Source of the DNA: Oscillospiraceae bacterium MB24-C1
GTDB taxonomy: Bacteria > Bacillota > Clostridia > Oscillospirales > Ruminococcaceae
NCBI GenBank assembly: GCA_030913685.1
Contig: CP133187.1
Location: forward strand, 310,001 to 374,000
Length of the DNA stretch: 64,000 nucleotides
Direction: 5' to 3'
The notes under the pieces were generated by a model. The model ran no database searches. It was not told the origin of the DNA and worked only from the letters and a program-made list of their open reading frames with translations. Positions 56,137 to 64,000 of the stretch are shown piece by piece. Each line of letters opens with the position of its first letter. Within the stretch, counting starts at the first letter, position 1. The position numbers and the translations under genes are program-made.

Positions 56137-56967
56137 ATGAAGTTCAACACCATTTGCGCAGCATTTTTTAGCCCGACAGATACAACAAAAAAGATCGTGA
56201 CAGCCATTGCAAATACATTGGCATCATCGCTAGATGTTCCTTGTGAGCTGTTTGATTTTACTCTTCCAGCGGCAAGGGAAAACCCCAAGGCGTTTTCGCC
56301 CGATACGCTGGTGGTGTTCGGAACGCCGGTCTATGCGGGCCGAGTGCCGAATGTCCTTTTAAAATATCTTAATACGCTACAAGGCAACGGTGCAGCTGCT
56401 GTTCCCGTTGTACTTTATGGTAACCGCAACTATGACGATGCTTTGATTGAGTTGCGGGATATTTTAGAAACCGACGGCTTTCACACCGTTGCGGCCGGCG
56501 CATTTATCGGTGAACATTCTTTTTCAAAAACTTTGGCGGGTGGCCGCCCCGATGCATCGGACATGGAAAAGGCTGAAGGTTTTGCAAAATCAGTGGCACA
56601 AAAGCTTGCCAACACTACGACGCTCTCGGATATTCCCGAAATTGCGGTGGAGGGGAATCCCAAGCCCTATGGCAAGGGCTATTACCGTCCGCTTGACGAA
56701 AATGGCAACTTCATCGATATTCGTAAAGTTAAGCCGTTGACCAACGAAGACTGTATCAACTGTAAACTCTGTGTTGCTGTCTGTCCAATGGGGTCTATCA
56801 GCGCTGAGAACGTTCGTGAATTTACTGGCATCTGCATCAAGTGTGGTGCGTGTATCAAAAAGTGTCCCGTACACGCCAAATATTATGTTGATGGGGGATA
56901 CCTCTTCCACAAGGAGGATCTGGAAAGACGCTTTACAAGAAGAGCCGAGCCGGAAACATTTTTGTGA
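56137..56967 (+). CDS. EFR1-type flavodoxin-ferredoxin protein
   Basis: A 276-residue protein joining an N-terminal flavodoxin fold (FFSPTDTTKKIVTAIA, FGTPVYAGRVPNVLLKYL, GNRNYDDALIEL) with a C-terminal double 4Fe-4S ferredoxin domain (CINCKLCVAVCP and CIKCGACIKKCP). It should carry low-potential electrons in the cytoplasm of an anaerobe. The ATG at 56137 follows AAAGGG at 10 nt. It is divergent from the accessory operon and may supply electrons to it, which is inference. Confidence 0.92.
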   Translation: MKFNTICAAFFSPTDTTKKIVTAIANTLASSLDVPCELFDFTLPAARENPKAFSPDTLVVFGTPVYAGRVPNVLLKYLNTLQGNGAAAVPVVLYGNRNYDDALIELRDILETDGFHTVAAGAFIGEHSFSKTLAGGRPDASDMEKAEGFAKSVAQKLANTTTLSDIPEIAVEGNPKPYGKGYYRPLDENGNFIDIRKVKPLTNEDCINCKLCVAVCPMGSISAENVREFTGICIKCGACIKKCPVHAKYYVDGGYLFHKEDLERRFTRRAEPETFL

Positions 56968-57012
56968 TTGGACATTACCTACATCAATAATACAAAACTT
57001 TAATTCACATAT

Positions 57013-57045
57013 AAGGGCGGACGTTTATTACGTCCGCCCTTTAAA
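57013..57045 (+). terminator. Intrinsic terminator of the EFR1 gene
   Basis: AAGGGCGGACG (57013-57023) pairs with CGTCCGCCCTT (57031-57041) around a 7-nt loop, then TAAAT. Confidence 0.82.
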
Positions 57046-57135
57046 TCTGATAACTTGCACCTGAGATTTATTTGATTAAAGATATTTTTGAACTACGCCA
57101 ATAAAATCAGACTTTCTGTTAACAGGGGAAAATCA

Positions 57136-57195
57136 TGAAGCGCACCCCAAAGTAGTTTCAGTATACTGTACTGTCTACTTTTGGGGTGCGCTTCA
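57136..57195. repeat. 60-bp palindrome resembling paired IS3-type ends
   Basis: The arms TGAAGCGCACCCCAAA-GTAG and its complement (one A bulged) enclose a 19-nt loop that contains the palindrome CAGTATACTG. The unit starts TG and ends CA, and the CACCCCAAAAGTAGACA-like core is similar to terminal repeats of IS3-family elements as I remember them. No transposase remains, and no target-site duplication is evident. It could be a MITE-like remnant or a regulatory hairpin. Confidence 0.5.
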
Positions 57196-57446
57196 TTGAT
57201 GATCGTACTTTTTAATTTTAACTAATAGGAATGGTGTTCCGTGAACTACATCATTACAAAAGTCACGCAATTATTGTAGCTACGTGGTATTGGACGATAA
57301 AACGTATAAAGTGTAAAGGTTTAAAATATAATTAAAAAGATAACATTCTGTGAATAAAAATCGACAAAAATTCGACGCCGAGATGATAGCATAATAATAA
57401 ATCCCTTTTTAGAGTAGCGTAACATTACAACGAGGAGGAATATTTT
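57196..57446. other. Intergenic, no gene seen
   Basis: AT-rich upstream region of the YjiH-family gene. A 34-codon frame from 57232 has its AGGA site touching the ATG and shows no recognisable features; I do not call it. Confidence 0.5.
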
Positions 57447-58766
57447 ATGCAAACGGAAACGGTTTCAAAAAAGGCAAGTTCTCTAGCTATATTTAAGTTC
57501 TTTGCCTGCAGCTTGATTGGCATTTTCATGTTCTTTGTTTCTGTACCCTATAATGGTAAAAATTCTATTCCGTTGGACCATTTGACGACTATTATCCGAA
57601 CAGCCTTGGGAGGCAACCAAAAATATGTGGCTCTGGCCATTATGATAATTGGCGCCGTTATGCCCTTTGTCAAAAAGACGTGGAATAAAAGCCCGATCGA
57701 TATCTTTTTCTCGGTTTTTAAAATTCTAGGTGTTATTTGCGGTGTAATGTACATATGGCATTTAGGACCGGCGTTTCTTCATGAAAACCCCGATTTATTC
57801 CCATTCCTATTCAACACCCTTTGTTGTTCGCTGGCATTTTTAATACCGCTTGGTTCGTTGTTTCTCGCTTTTTTGACCGACTATGGTCTGATGGAGTTTA
57901 TAGGTGTTTTTATGCAGCCATTTATGCGCAAACTCTGGAAAACACCCGGGCGATCTGCAGTTGATGCCGTAGCTTCCTTTGTGGGCAGTTATTCTCTGGC
58001 GCTGTTGATCACCGACAAAGTGTATCAAAGCGGCAAATATACCAAAAAAGAGGCGGCGATTATCGCTTCCGGATTTTCGACCGTATCTGCCACTTTTATG
58101 GTTGTGGTTGCCCGCACGCTGGATCTGATGGACAGATGGAATTTTTATTTCTGGTCCACGCTTGTGATTACTTTTACGGTGACCGCAATTGTTGCAAGGG
58201 TGTTCCCGACATCTAAAATTCCGGACGAATATATGGATAACGTGGTGCCGGATCCCGAGGAAGTTATCAAAACCAATCGCTTAAAGAAAGCTTTTAACGA
58301 AGCAATTGCCGTCACTGAAAATTCTGGCTCGATCGTACACAATGTCCTACGCAGTGCCAAGGATGGCGGTCGAATGATCAGCACCATTTTGCCGACCATT
58401 ATGTCAATAGGCTTAGCCGGTATGCTTCTGGCGATATTTACACCGATATTCAATATCATCGGGTATGTTTTCTATCCGTTTACCCTAGCTATGCAAATTC
58501 CTGAAGCACTGGTTACAGCTCAGGCGCTGGCTACCGGTATCGCAGAAATGTTCCTGCCGGCAGCGTTTCTTATCGGTGCTTCTATTCAGGCGCGTTATGT
58601 CGTTGCTGTTACCTGTATTTCCGAAATTATATTTTTCTCGGCGGTGGTTCCTTGCATTCTTTCCACTAAAATTCCTATAAAAATTACCGACCTTATGATC
58701 ATCTGGGTGGAACGTGTGATATTGTCTATTCTTCTGGCTGGCGCGGTTGCCATCATTGTATTCTAA
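57447..58766 (+). CDS. YjiH-family nucleoside-recognition (gate) membrane protein
   Basis: A 439-residue protein with about ten helices and the gate domain shared by YjiH, SpoVV-type and nucleoside-recognition proteins: FVGSYSLALLITDKVYQSGKYTKKEAAIIASGFSTVSATFMVVVARTL and PEALVTAQALATGIAEMFLPA. Members are thought to transport small solutes. AGGAGG precedes its ATG. It is convergent with the D-2-hydroxyacid dehydrogenase gene. Confidence 0.85.
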   Translation: MQTETVSKKASSLAIFKFFACSLIGIFMFFVSVPYNGKNSIPLDHLTTIIRTALGGNQKYVALAIMIIGAVMPFVKKTWNKSPIDIFFSVFKILGVICGVMYIWHLGPAFLHENPDLFPFLFNTLCCSLAFLIPLGSLFLAFLTDYGLMEFIGVFMQPFMRKLWKTPGRSAVDAVASFVGSYSLALLITDKVYQSGKYTKKEAAIIASGFSTVSATFMVVVARTLDLMDRWNFYFWSTLVITFTVTAIVARVFPTSKIPDEYMDNVVPDPEEVIKTNRLKKAFNEAIAVTENSGSIVHNVLRSAKDGGRMISTILPTIMSIGLAGMLLAIFTPIFNIIGYVFYPFTLAMQIPEALVTAQALATGIAEMFLPAAFLIGASIQARYVVAVTCISEIIFFSAVVPCILSTKIPIKITDLMIIWVERVILSILLAGAVAIIVF

Positions 58767-58806
58767 GAGAAATCTAAAAGACAAAGGCAAATGATTTGTT
58801 TTGGTA

Positions 58807-58842
58807 GAGGGTCGACAATTCAGTCGGCCCTCCGCCATTTTT
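58807..58842 (+). terminator. Intrinsic terminator of the YjiH-family gene
   Basis: GAGGGTCGAC (58807-58816) pairs with GTCGGCCCTC (58823-58832) with one G-U pair, followed by CGCCATTTTTTAT. Confidence 0.85.
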
Positions 58843-58850
58843 TATCTTGG

Positions 58851-58894
58851 AATATTAAAACGGAGACATAAGAAAATGTCTCCGTTTTAATATT
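58851..58894. terminator. 19-bp perfect inverted repeat, bidirectional terminator
   Basis: AATATTAAAACGGAGACAT (58851-58869) pairs perfectly with its complement (58876-58894) around a 6-nt loop. It separates the convergent YjiH and dehydrogenase genes. Confidence 0.8.
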
Positions 58895-58942
58895 GGTTGC
58901 ACCCAAATAGATCATTTAGATTAGGCTTTGAACATTGTTGCC

Positions 58943-60040
58943 TCAGACAAGGGCTTCCAGCGGAATTTTGCCTATGTGATAATAAGGTAGTTGCTCGTCA
59001 AAGCTGCGCCCATTGTTTCGATACCATGCCTCTAAATGATGGACAGCCTCACGCGCTTTTGCGACAACCGCTAAATCTGAATTAAAGCCCTGATGCGGCT
59101 GGACATACATATTGGCGCTATGATCCAGTGCGCGCTGCATGATGATTTTTGAAGCGGCGCAATCGGCCGTTGTGCAGGAGCTTTCTTTTGTGACGCTTTT
59201 GGAGAACTCTTCCTCATCAGTGAAAACGTCCAACCCAAGACCGGCAATAATACCTTTATCGTAAAGCTTAAGCAGACCGGATTCGGGGGCTATTTCGCCG
59301 CGGGTGACATTAATAAAACACAGGCCCGGTTTTGCTTTGGAAAGTATCTCTTCGGAAAAATAATTGGCATTGTAAAAGGGACTGCTTGGGATTCGCGTCA
59401 AGTTCATTGCGTTAATAATAACATCGCTGTTGGCAATAGCTTTTTCTTTGCTGACAAAACGTATCTGGTGGTTATATTGCTCTGCCAGAATATTCTGCCG
59501 AATATCGACCGCTTGTGCATAAAGGCCATTTGCCGCGACCAGATCATAAATGCGCTTGCCAATGTTACCCACACCAAAAACTGTGGCCACTCGCTGCGGA
59601 GAAATCTCCATAAAGGACTCTACCTTGTTGCGCTCAAAGCTTTTTGTGCAAGCCATATATTCGTTGAGAAGCCCAAGCGTCGCATACATAAATTTAATTG
59701 CCGTCTGCGCGACCGCGCCCACACAGTAGTTGCGTAGCGATGCAATATTCGCCCGGTTTGCCAATGCTTCGTAATGATCGTAGCCTGCGCTTCGGGTAAT
59801 GATGCTTTTTTTAACGCCGTCTAAATAAGCTTTTGGTAGTACCGAATGGGTTTTAGTGCTGATGATCTTTGGTAAAACCACATCGGGGTTTTTCTCCAGA
59901 AAATCCTGCACGGTGTCGGGCGTTATCAAATATTTCAAGTCTTTGGGCAGACAGCCATTTTCTTGAGATAGGACGGTCGCCTCTTTAAGATGCGCTGCCT
60001 CTGCGCCTAGTGCCTCGAAATGTATTACATCATAGGTCAT
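58943..60040 (-). CDS. D-isomer 2-hydroxyacid dehydrogenase (second type)
   Basis: A 365-residue enzyme of the lactate-dehydrogenase-like D-2-hydroxyacid family. The Rossmann motif is VFGVGNIGKRIYDLV, the catalytic Arg lies in INVTRGEIAPESGL, the Glu in VFTDEEEF, and the His in VQPHQGF. SITRSAGYDHY matches the usual TRSAGYDH region. AAGGGGG precedes the ATG. It is transcribed directly after the second ESS carrier gene, suggesting that the imported compound is a keto or hydroxy acid. Confidence 0.9.
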   Translation of the reverse strand: MTYDVIHFEALGAEAAHLKEATVLSQENGCLPKDLKYLITPDTVQDFLEKNPDVVLPKIISTKTHSVLPKAYLDGVKKSIITRSAGYDHYEALANRANIASLRNYCVGAVAQTAIKFMYATLGLLNEYMACTKSFERNKVESFMEISPQRVATVFGVGNIGKRIYDLVAANGLYAQAVDIRQNILAEQYNHQIRFVSKEKAIANSDVIINAMNLTRIPSSPFYNANYFSEEILSKAKPGLCFINVTRGEIAPESGLLKLYDKGIIAGLGLDVFTDEEEFSKSVTKESSCTTADCAASKIIMQRALDHSANMYVQPHQGFNSDLAVVAKAREAVHHLEAWYRNNGRSFDEQLPYYHIGKIPLEALV

Positions 60041-60093
60041 ATTACAGTCCCCCTTTTATGAAATCGAACACTTCGCCAGAACAGGAATAATTG

Positions 60094-61461
60094 TCAATTG
60101 TCGACAGCCTGTACCGCCTTGAGAGGTTTTCTTGCGATAGGCCGCCACCATTTGAAAAGGTAAGAGGCGATAAACATCACAGCTACAATGCCAAAACACG
60201 CCCAGGTTACAATATGCGGTCCCAGTGCGGACATTGAAGTCATAACAAGTGGTGGTATCACTTGTAAGCCGACAACAATAGGCCGATTGAACAGATCCGC
60301 GATGCCGGAATCTTCGATACCACGCGATTTTAAATCGGGGTCAACGACACGCTGCAACATAACACCGGTAGCTGCAACGCCAGTAGCGTGTCCCCAAACC
60401 ATCATGTTGCGCTCAAACCAATCTTTTGGGGAAGCATACTTGCCAACCAAAAGAAACCACAGCCAGTTTATTGCAAACCCGGTTAAACAAACAACCAGCA
60501 GCGGGATGGCATATTTAACCACAACTCCCAGTTTGAGCGATCCGATGCCCGAAATCATCAAAAAGTCTGTGGAGGCTCCGCTGATGCGGCTAATGCTGCC
60601 GCGGTCGATGTATTTATGCGCACCAGTTCGATTAAAGATGGCATTGATAATAAAACCAAACAACAAAGCTGTGCAAAAGGCGGGAATTGAAACACCGATT
60701 ATTGGCTTAAGATATTGGCTTAGATAATAGCCTGCCAAAGAGGGCAATAAAACAACTGCCAGATGAAAGGCCATCGGATCCAGACAAATGGTGGATACTG
60801 TCGTTTTGGTGCTAGGCAGTTGGTCTTCAGGCTGTATTAAGCCGGTTCGCATTGAGGCGGGCAAATTTTTAGGCGAGGTCACATAGCTGGTATAGCCTTT
60901 TCGAGTTCCCCAGTTAATTATCACCACACCTAAAATAATACCACCGATAATACCCACCGTCGCGGTGGTATAGCCCAGTGCTGAAGCCTCTTCCCAGCCC
61001 AACGTATTGTAGGCCTGACCGACAGCGGCAGCTGTACCATGCCCGCCGTAGAACCCGGTCGCCATCATCAGGCCGAAACCAGGATTCAAATCGTAAAAAT
61101 GGTTTAGCACATAGACAGTCAGGAACATACCAACGGCATATTGCAGCACAACAATTCCGGTAATATTAAAAAACATACCGCCGATAGCCGGGCCGGAAAG
61201 TGCCTCTTTGTTCGGTTTATCACCGATGGGCATAGCTGCAAAAATTAAAACAATCAATACGCTGGCATATGTACCCAGACCTTCGGAAAAGGGGAGATAG
61301 CCCAGACCGTTTGGCCCAAAAAGTAATGCAAGAAATCCGGCGATCAATGCTGGTGGAATTAAAAGCTTTTGAAAAATTTTCAACTTTGCTCGCATGAGCT
61401 GACCTATGAGCAACAGCCCGCCCATCAGTCCAACATCGATAAAAACCGTCCACAATGTCAT
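60094..61461 (-). CDS. ESS-type (GltS-like) carboxylate symporter, second copy
   Basis: A 455-residue membrane protein of about 12 helices, paralogous to the carrier at 53339-54727: both begin with a short periplasmic segment followed by a LRxKLKxxQxxxIPxxLxAGFxALxxG-like region, both have a GFxGGHGxAAAxGxxxNxL loop, and both have an ATGVAATGVMLQRVVDPDxKS-like C-terminal repeat. AAGGAGG lies 6 nt before its ATG. It is the first gene of an operon with the dehydrogenase. Substrate unknown. Confidence 0.88.
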   Translation of the reverse strand: MTLWTVFIDVGLMGGLLLIGQLMRAKLKIFQKLLIPPALIAGFLALLFGPNGLGYLPFSEGLGTYASVLIVLIFAAMPIGDKPNKEALSGPAIGGMFFNITGIVVLQYAVGMFLTVYVLNHFYDLNPGFGLMMATGFYGGHGTAAAVGQAYNTLGWEEASALGYTTATVGIIGGIILGVVIINWGTRKGYTSYVTSPKNLPASMRTGLIQPEDQLPSTKTTVSTICLDPMAFHLAVVLLPSLAGYYLSQYLKPIIGVSIPAFCTALLFGFIINAIFNRTGAHKYIDRGSISRISGASTDFLMISGIGSLKLGVVVKYAIPLLVVCLTGFAINWLWFLLVGKYASPKDWFERNMMVWGHATGVAATGVMLQRVVDPDLKSRGIEDSGIADLFNRPIVVGLQVIPPLVMTSMSALGPHIVTWACFGIVAVMFIASYLFKWWRPIARKPLKAVQAVDN

Positions 61462-61992
61462 GGAAATTCCTCCTTGTTTAAGTGGTGTAATAACTTCTGA
61501 GTCTCGTTAAAATCCGGATTTTAAAACTTGGAAATCTTGCGTCGTAGCTTATTTGGCAAATAAGATTCGTCACGAGATTTTCTTTCGTTTGCCCTATAAT
61601 AGCATCGTATTTATATAAATTCCTGCACTTAATGTTATAAAATCTTGCTTATCTTGTACACCTTGCTGTCTGCTATTGAAAAAAACATATTGGACACAGT
61701 AAACTAAGGTTATAGAAAGTCACAATAATTTTGTGGTATAATATTCCTAAAAATGAAGTTGTTTTCGGTTTCATATTATCAGATTACATAAAACAACAGG
61801 CGTTTAAAGCAATGTTGCATAGATTTATCAAAAAGAAAGACGACATTATATGAAAAAGGAGGTTAAGAGTAAAACGCTATCTTCTTTAAAAAACTCGTGA
61901 TAATTTGACTTATCGTGCAAGCAATCAGACAGTTTTGGTCATCAGAGGGACGATGTTTCCCTTTAAGCACACAAAAGAAAGGGGTCCTGTAT
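61462..61992. other. Intergenic region between divergent ESS carrier and AraC genes
   Basis: AT-rich. A TATAAT at 61737-61742 preceded by the arms CACAA/TTGTG may be a promoter-operator for the AraC gene. No further gene is convincing; a 16-codon frame at 61850 has no ribosome site. Confidence 0.5.
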
Positions 61993-62835
61993 ATGATTCG
62001 GTGTAACTATGAAATCCATTCCAGCCGCAACGACACCTACTCGATGGAGCGCCCGCATTTCCATGAAGACGTCGAGATTACGCTTTGCACCTCGGGAGAA
62101 GGTATATTTTTTTTAGAACCCGAAATCTATCCGTTGCATCGCGGCCAACTCTTTTTAATTGTGCCTGCAACATTGCACCGCAGTGTGGCCAACGACTCTT
62201 ACCGCAGTAGGGTTCTACGCGTTCCTACCAGCCTACTTGAAGAGATATCTACATCGCAAAGTAATTTTGCTGGCTGTACCCAGCAATACGGCAGGGTACA
62301 GGTTAATCTGGACGAGGCGCAAACTCGCGAGCTTGAGGAAATGTATGACAAACTGGAAGCGCCAGGTAGCAAACAATTTGGCGGCGATATGCAACGCTTT
62401 ATTTTACTCATGGATTTTTTAGTGAAAAGCTTTTCTTATTTTGTGACCGGTGAAGCTACACCGACCAACATCAACATGGAACTGGCCAATATGAAACCGG
62501 TTATCAAATACATACAGGAACATTTAGCAGAATCACTTTCCTTGGATACCATTGCGGCACATTTTTTCATCAGCAAATTTTATCTTTGCCGCAATTTTAG
62601 ATTGGCCACCGGTTTTAGCGTAAGAGATTATATTATCCATTGCCGTATACTCAGGGCCAGGGCGTTGCTGCGCAACGGTTACCGCGTTCAGGAAACCGGT
62701 GAGCTTGTTGGATTTCATAACAACGAGCATTTTATACGCACTTTCAAAAAGCTTACCGGAGTTTCTCCAAAGCGCTACGCTAAAGAATATCTTTTCAGCG
62801 ACAAAGACGCGCAATCACTTGACTCCACGGCCTGA
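61993..62835 (+). CDS. AraC-family transcriptional regulator
   Basis: A 280-residue regulator with an N-terminal cupin sensor (MERPHFHEDVEITLCTSGEGIFFLEPEIYPLHRGQLFLIVP) and a C-terminal pair of helix-turn-helix units (LDTIAAHFFISKFYLCRNFRLATGFSVRDYI, ETGELVGFHNNEHFIRTFKKLTGVSPKRYAKEY). The ATG at 61993 follows GAAAGGGG. It is divergent from the second ESS carrier and probably regulates it. Confidence 0.93.
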   Translation: MIRCNYEIHSSRNDTYSMERPHFHEDVEITLCTSGEGIFFLEPEIYPLHRGQLFLIVPATLHRSVANDSYRSRVLRVPTSLLEEISTSQSNFAGCTQQYGRVQVNLDEAQTRELEEMYDKLEAPGSKQFGGDMQRFILLMDFLVKSFSYFVTGEATPTNINMELANMKPVIKYIQEHLAESLSLDTIAAHFFISKFYLCRNFRLATGFSVRDYIIHCRILRARALLRNGYRVQETGELVGFHNNEHFIRTFKKLTGVSPKRYAKEYLFSDKDAQSLDSTA

Positions 62836-62850
62836 AAAAGGCTAACATCA

Positions 62851-62885
62851 AAAAGGTTTGCAAGAAATTGCAAACCTTTTATTGA
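62851..62885 (+). terminator. Intrinsic terminator of the AraC gene
   Basis: AAAAGGTTTGCAA and TTGCAAACCTTTT (62851-62863, 62868-62880) form a perfect 13-bp stem with a GAAA loop, followed by ATTG. Confidence 0.85.
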
Positions 62886-63156
62886 CCTTTTCAAAGAATT
62901 CAAGATATTTTGTATTTTATCGTTTAAAATGGTTGTCGTTATTTCTAAAAGTTAGAAAATATATTGTGTCCACGACGTATCTACGGTATGATATCTTATA
63001 TAGGATTGTCGCTTTATCTGACCTTTGGTCGACGACGGCAAGATTGTTCTAGTTGTCGTTATTGGTGACCGGACATGGTGAAGCTCAAAGCTTTACGCAT
63101 GATCTTGGCAGTTGCTGCCATACAGACTTTACAACGCAGAACCGGGAGGAACGTAG
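62886..63156 (+). promoter_or_regulatory. fhs upstream region with two leader hairpins
   Basis: No gene. The last 100 bp hold GTGAAGCT-caa-AGCTTTAC (63077-63095) and TGGCAG-ttg-CTGCCA (63105-63119). The 12-mer GTTGTCGTTATT occurs at 62932 and again at 63052. A tetrahydrofolate riboswitch was considered but its consensus was not seen. Confidence 0.35.
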
Positions 63157-64000
63157 ATGAGCTATTTATCCGATATTGAAATTGCGCAGGCGTGCAGTAT
63201 GAAACGCATTGGGGAGATTGCGGATACTGCAGGGGTTGCGGAGGACTATCTTGAGCTTTACGGTAAGCACAAAGCGAAGGTAGATTATAAGTTACTTGAA
63301 GAGGTTAAAAAACCGGATGGCAAATTGATTTTGGTGACCGCCATAAACCCCACCCCGGCGGGTGAAGGTAAGACCACCACCACCATAGGACTGGCCGACG
63401 GGCTGCGTAAAATCGGTAAAAACGCGGTGGTTGCACTGCGTGAGCCGTCTTTGGGACCGGTGTTCGGTGTCAAGGGCGGCGCTGCGGGTGGCGGTTACGC
63501 ACAGGTGGTGCCGATGGAGGACATCAACCTGCATTTTACCGGCGATTTTCATGCCATAGGTGCTGCAAACAACTTGATTGCAGCCATGCTCGACAACCAT
63601 ATCTATCAGGGCAACACGCTGAATATTGACCCCAGACGCATCACCTGGCGGCGGTGTGTCGATATGAATGACCGCCAGCTGCGCAACGTGATAGACGGTC
63701 TTGGCGGGCGGGTAAATGGCTGCCCAAGAGAGGACGGATATGATATTACCGTTGCCTCTGAGATCATGGCGGTACTGTGTCTGTCAAACGACATCGGTGA
63801 TCTCAAGCAGCGCCTTGCCCGTGTCATTGTGGGTTATACCTATGCAGACGAGCCTGTGACGGTTGGTGATTTAAAGGCGGCGGGTGCGGCCGCAGCGCTT
63901 TTGAAAGATGCGCTCAAACCCAACCTGGTGCAGACGCTGGAGGGCACACCCGCTTTTATTCATGGCGGGCCGTTTGCTAACATTGCGCATGGCTGCAACT
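63157..64000 (+). CDS. fhs: Formate-tetrahydrofolate ligase (partial, N-terminal half)
   Basis: Fhs makes 10-formyl-THF from formate, ATP and THF, supplying purine synthesis and the Wood-Ljungdahl route. About 281 codons are present; the gene runs off the right edge. It begins [22 protein letters not shown] and has the P-loop [57 protein letters not shown], and [16 protein letters not shown]. All are diagnostic. GGGAGGA lies 7 nt before the ATG. Confidence 0.97.
   Translation, partial: MSYLSDIEIAQACSMKRIGEIADTAGVAEDYLELYGKHKAKVDYKLLEEVKKPDGKLILVTAINPTPAGEGKTTTTIGLADGLRKIGKNAVVALREPSLGPVFGVKGGAAGGGYAQVVPMEDINLHFTGDFHAIGAANNLIAAMLDNHIYQGNTLNIDPRRITWRRCVDMNDRQLRNVIDGLGGRVNGCPREDGYDITVASEIMAVLCLSNDIGDLKQRLARVIVGYTYADEPVTVGDLKAAGAAAALLKDALKPNLVQTLEGTPAFIHGGPFANIAHGCN

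Noticed and set aside
57232-57336. 34-codon frame before the YjiH gene
   Set aside because: Its AGGA touches the ATG and the product shows no motif.
62886-63156. Tetrahydrofolate riboswitch before fhs
   Set aside because: The two hairpins do not fit the THF consensus.

Overview
The window looks like a chromosomal segment of a spore-forming anaerobic member of the Clostridia, most likely an Oscillospiraceae/Ruminococcaceae-type organism. Evidence: sporulation genes (spoVV/ylbJ, yqfC, yqfD, yunB, ylmC/ymxH family), a GatCAB amidotransferase, formate-tetrahydrofolate ligase, a purine cluster with the clostridial split form of PurH, a CIRCE heat-shock operator, and many small Cys-rich proteins. 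No tRNA, rRNA, CRISPR array, complete insertion sequence or prophage is visible. The window starts inside dctM and ends inside fhs.

Layout. 0-3.4 kb: LacI-type regulator and a TRAP transporter (dctP, dctQ, partial dctM) on the minus strand. 3.7-7.5 kb: clpB, and a divergent 2-hydroxyacid dehydrogenase, with a perfect CIRCE element between them. 7.6-15.5 kb: the purine operon purE-C-F-M-N, a PurO-type IMP cyclohydrolase, a standalone AICAR transformylase and purD, preceded by a leader with an intrinsic terminator and a 40-codon Cys-rich mini-ORF. 15.6-22 kb, minus strand: a membrane protein, a DnaJ-domain protein with a Cys-rich tail, a DUF5685 protein, a large lipoprotein amidase, a small Cys4 protein and SpoVV. 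22-30 kb, plus strand: yqfC-yqfD-phoH-ybeY-era-yqzL-recO-mutS2, then a bactofilin. The short yqzL overlaps recO.

30-41 kb is mixed: a DUF3810 metalloprotease-like protein, a small Smr protein, an AI-2E-family permease, a GntR/ABC exporter operon, a receiver-GGDEF protein, a tiny Gly/Cys-rich protein, and a clpC without ctsR/mcsAB. Between clpC and yunB lies about 200 bp that looks like a structured RNA. 41-51 kb carries housekeeping genes: yunB, ligA, gatCAB, a C45-type amide hydrolase, ylmC and rpsB-tsf.

51-62.8 kb is an accessory catabolic region: an RpiR regulator, a DUF6282 TIM-barrel hydrolase, two ESS-type (glutamate-symporter-like) carriers, an alpha/beta hydrolase lacking its nucleophile, a flavodoxin-ferredoxin (EFR1) protein, a YjiH-family gate protein, a D-2-hydroxyacid dehydrogenase and an AraC regulator. 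Its substrate cannot be read from sequence. It is the most likely place for an undescribed pathway. The best single novelty candidates elsewhere are the purE-leader mini-ORF, the Gly/Cys-rich protein near 38 kb and the candidate RNA near 40.9 kb.
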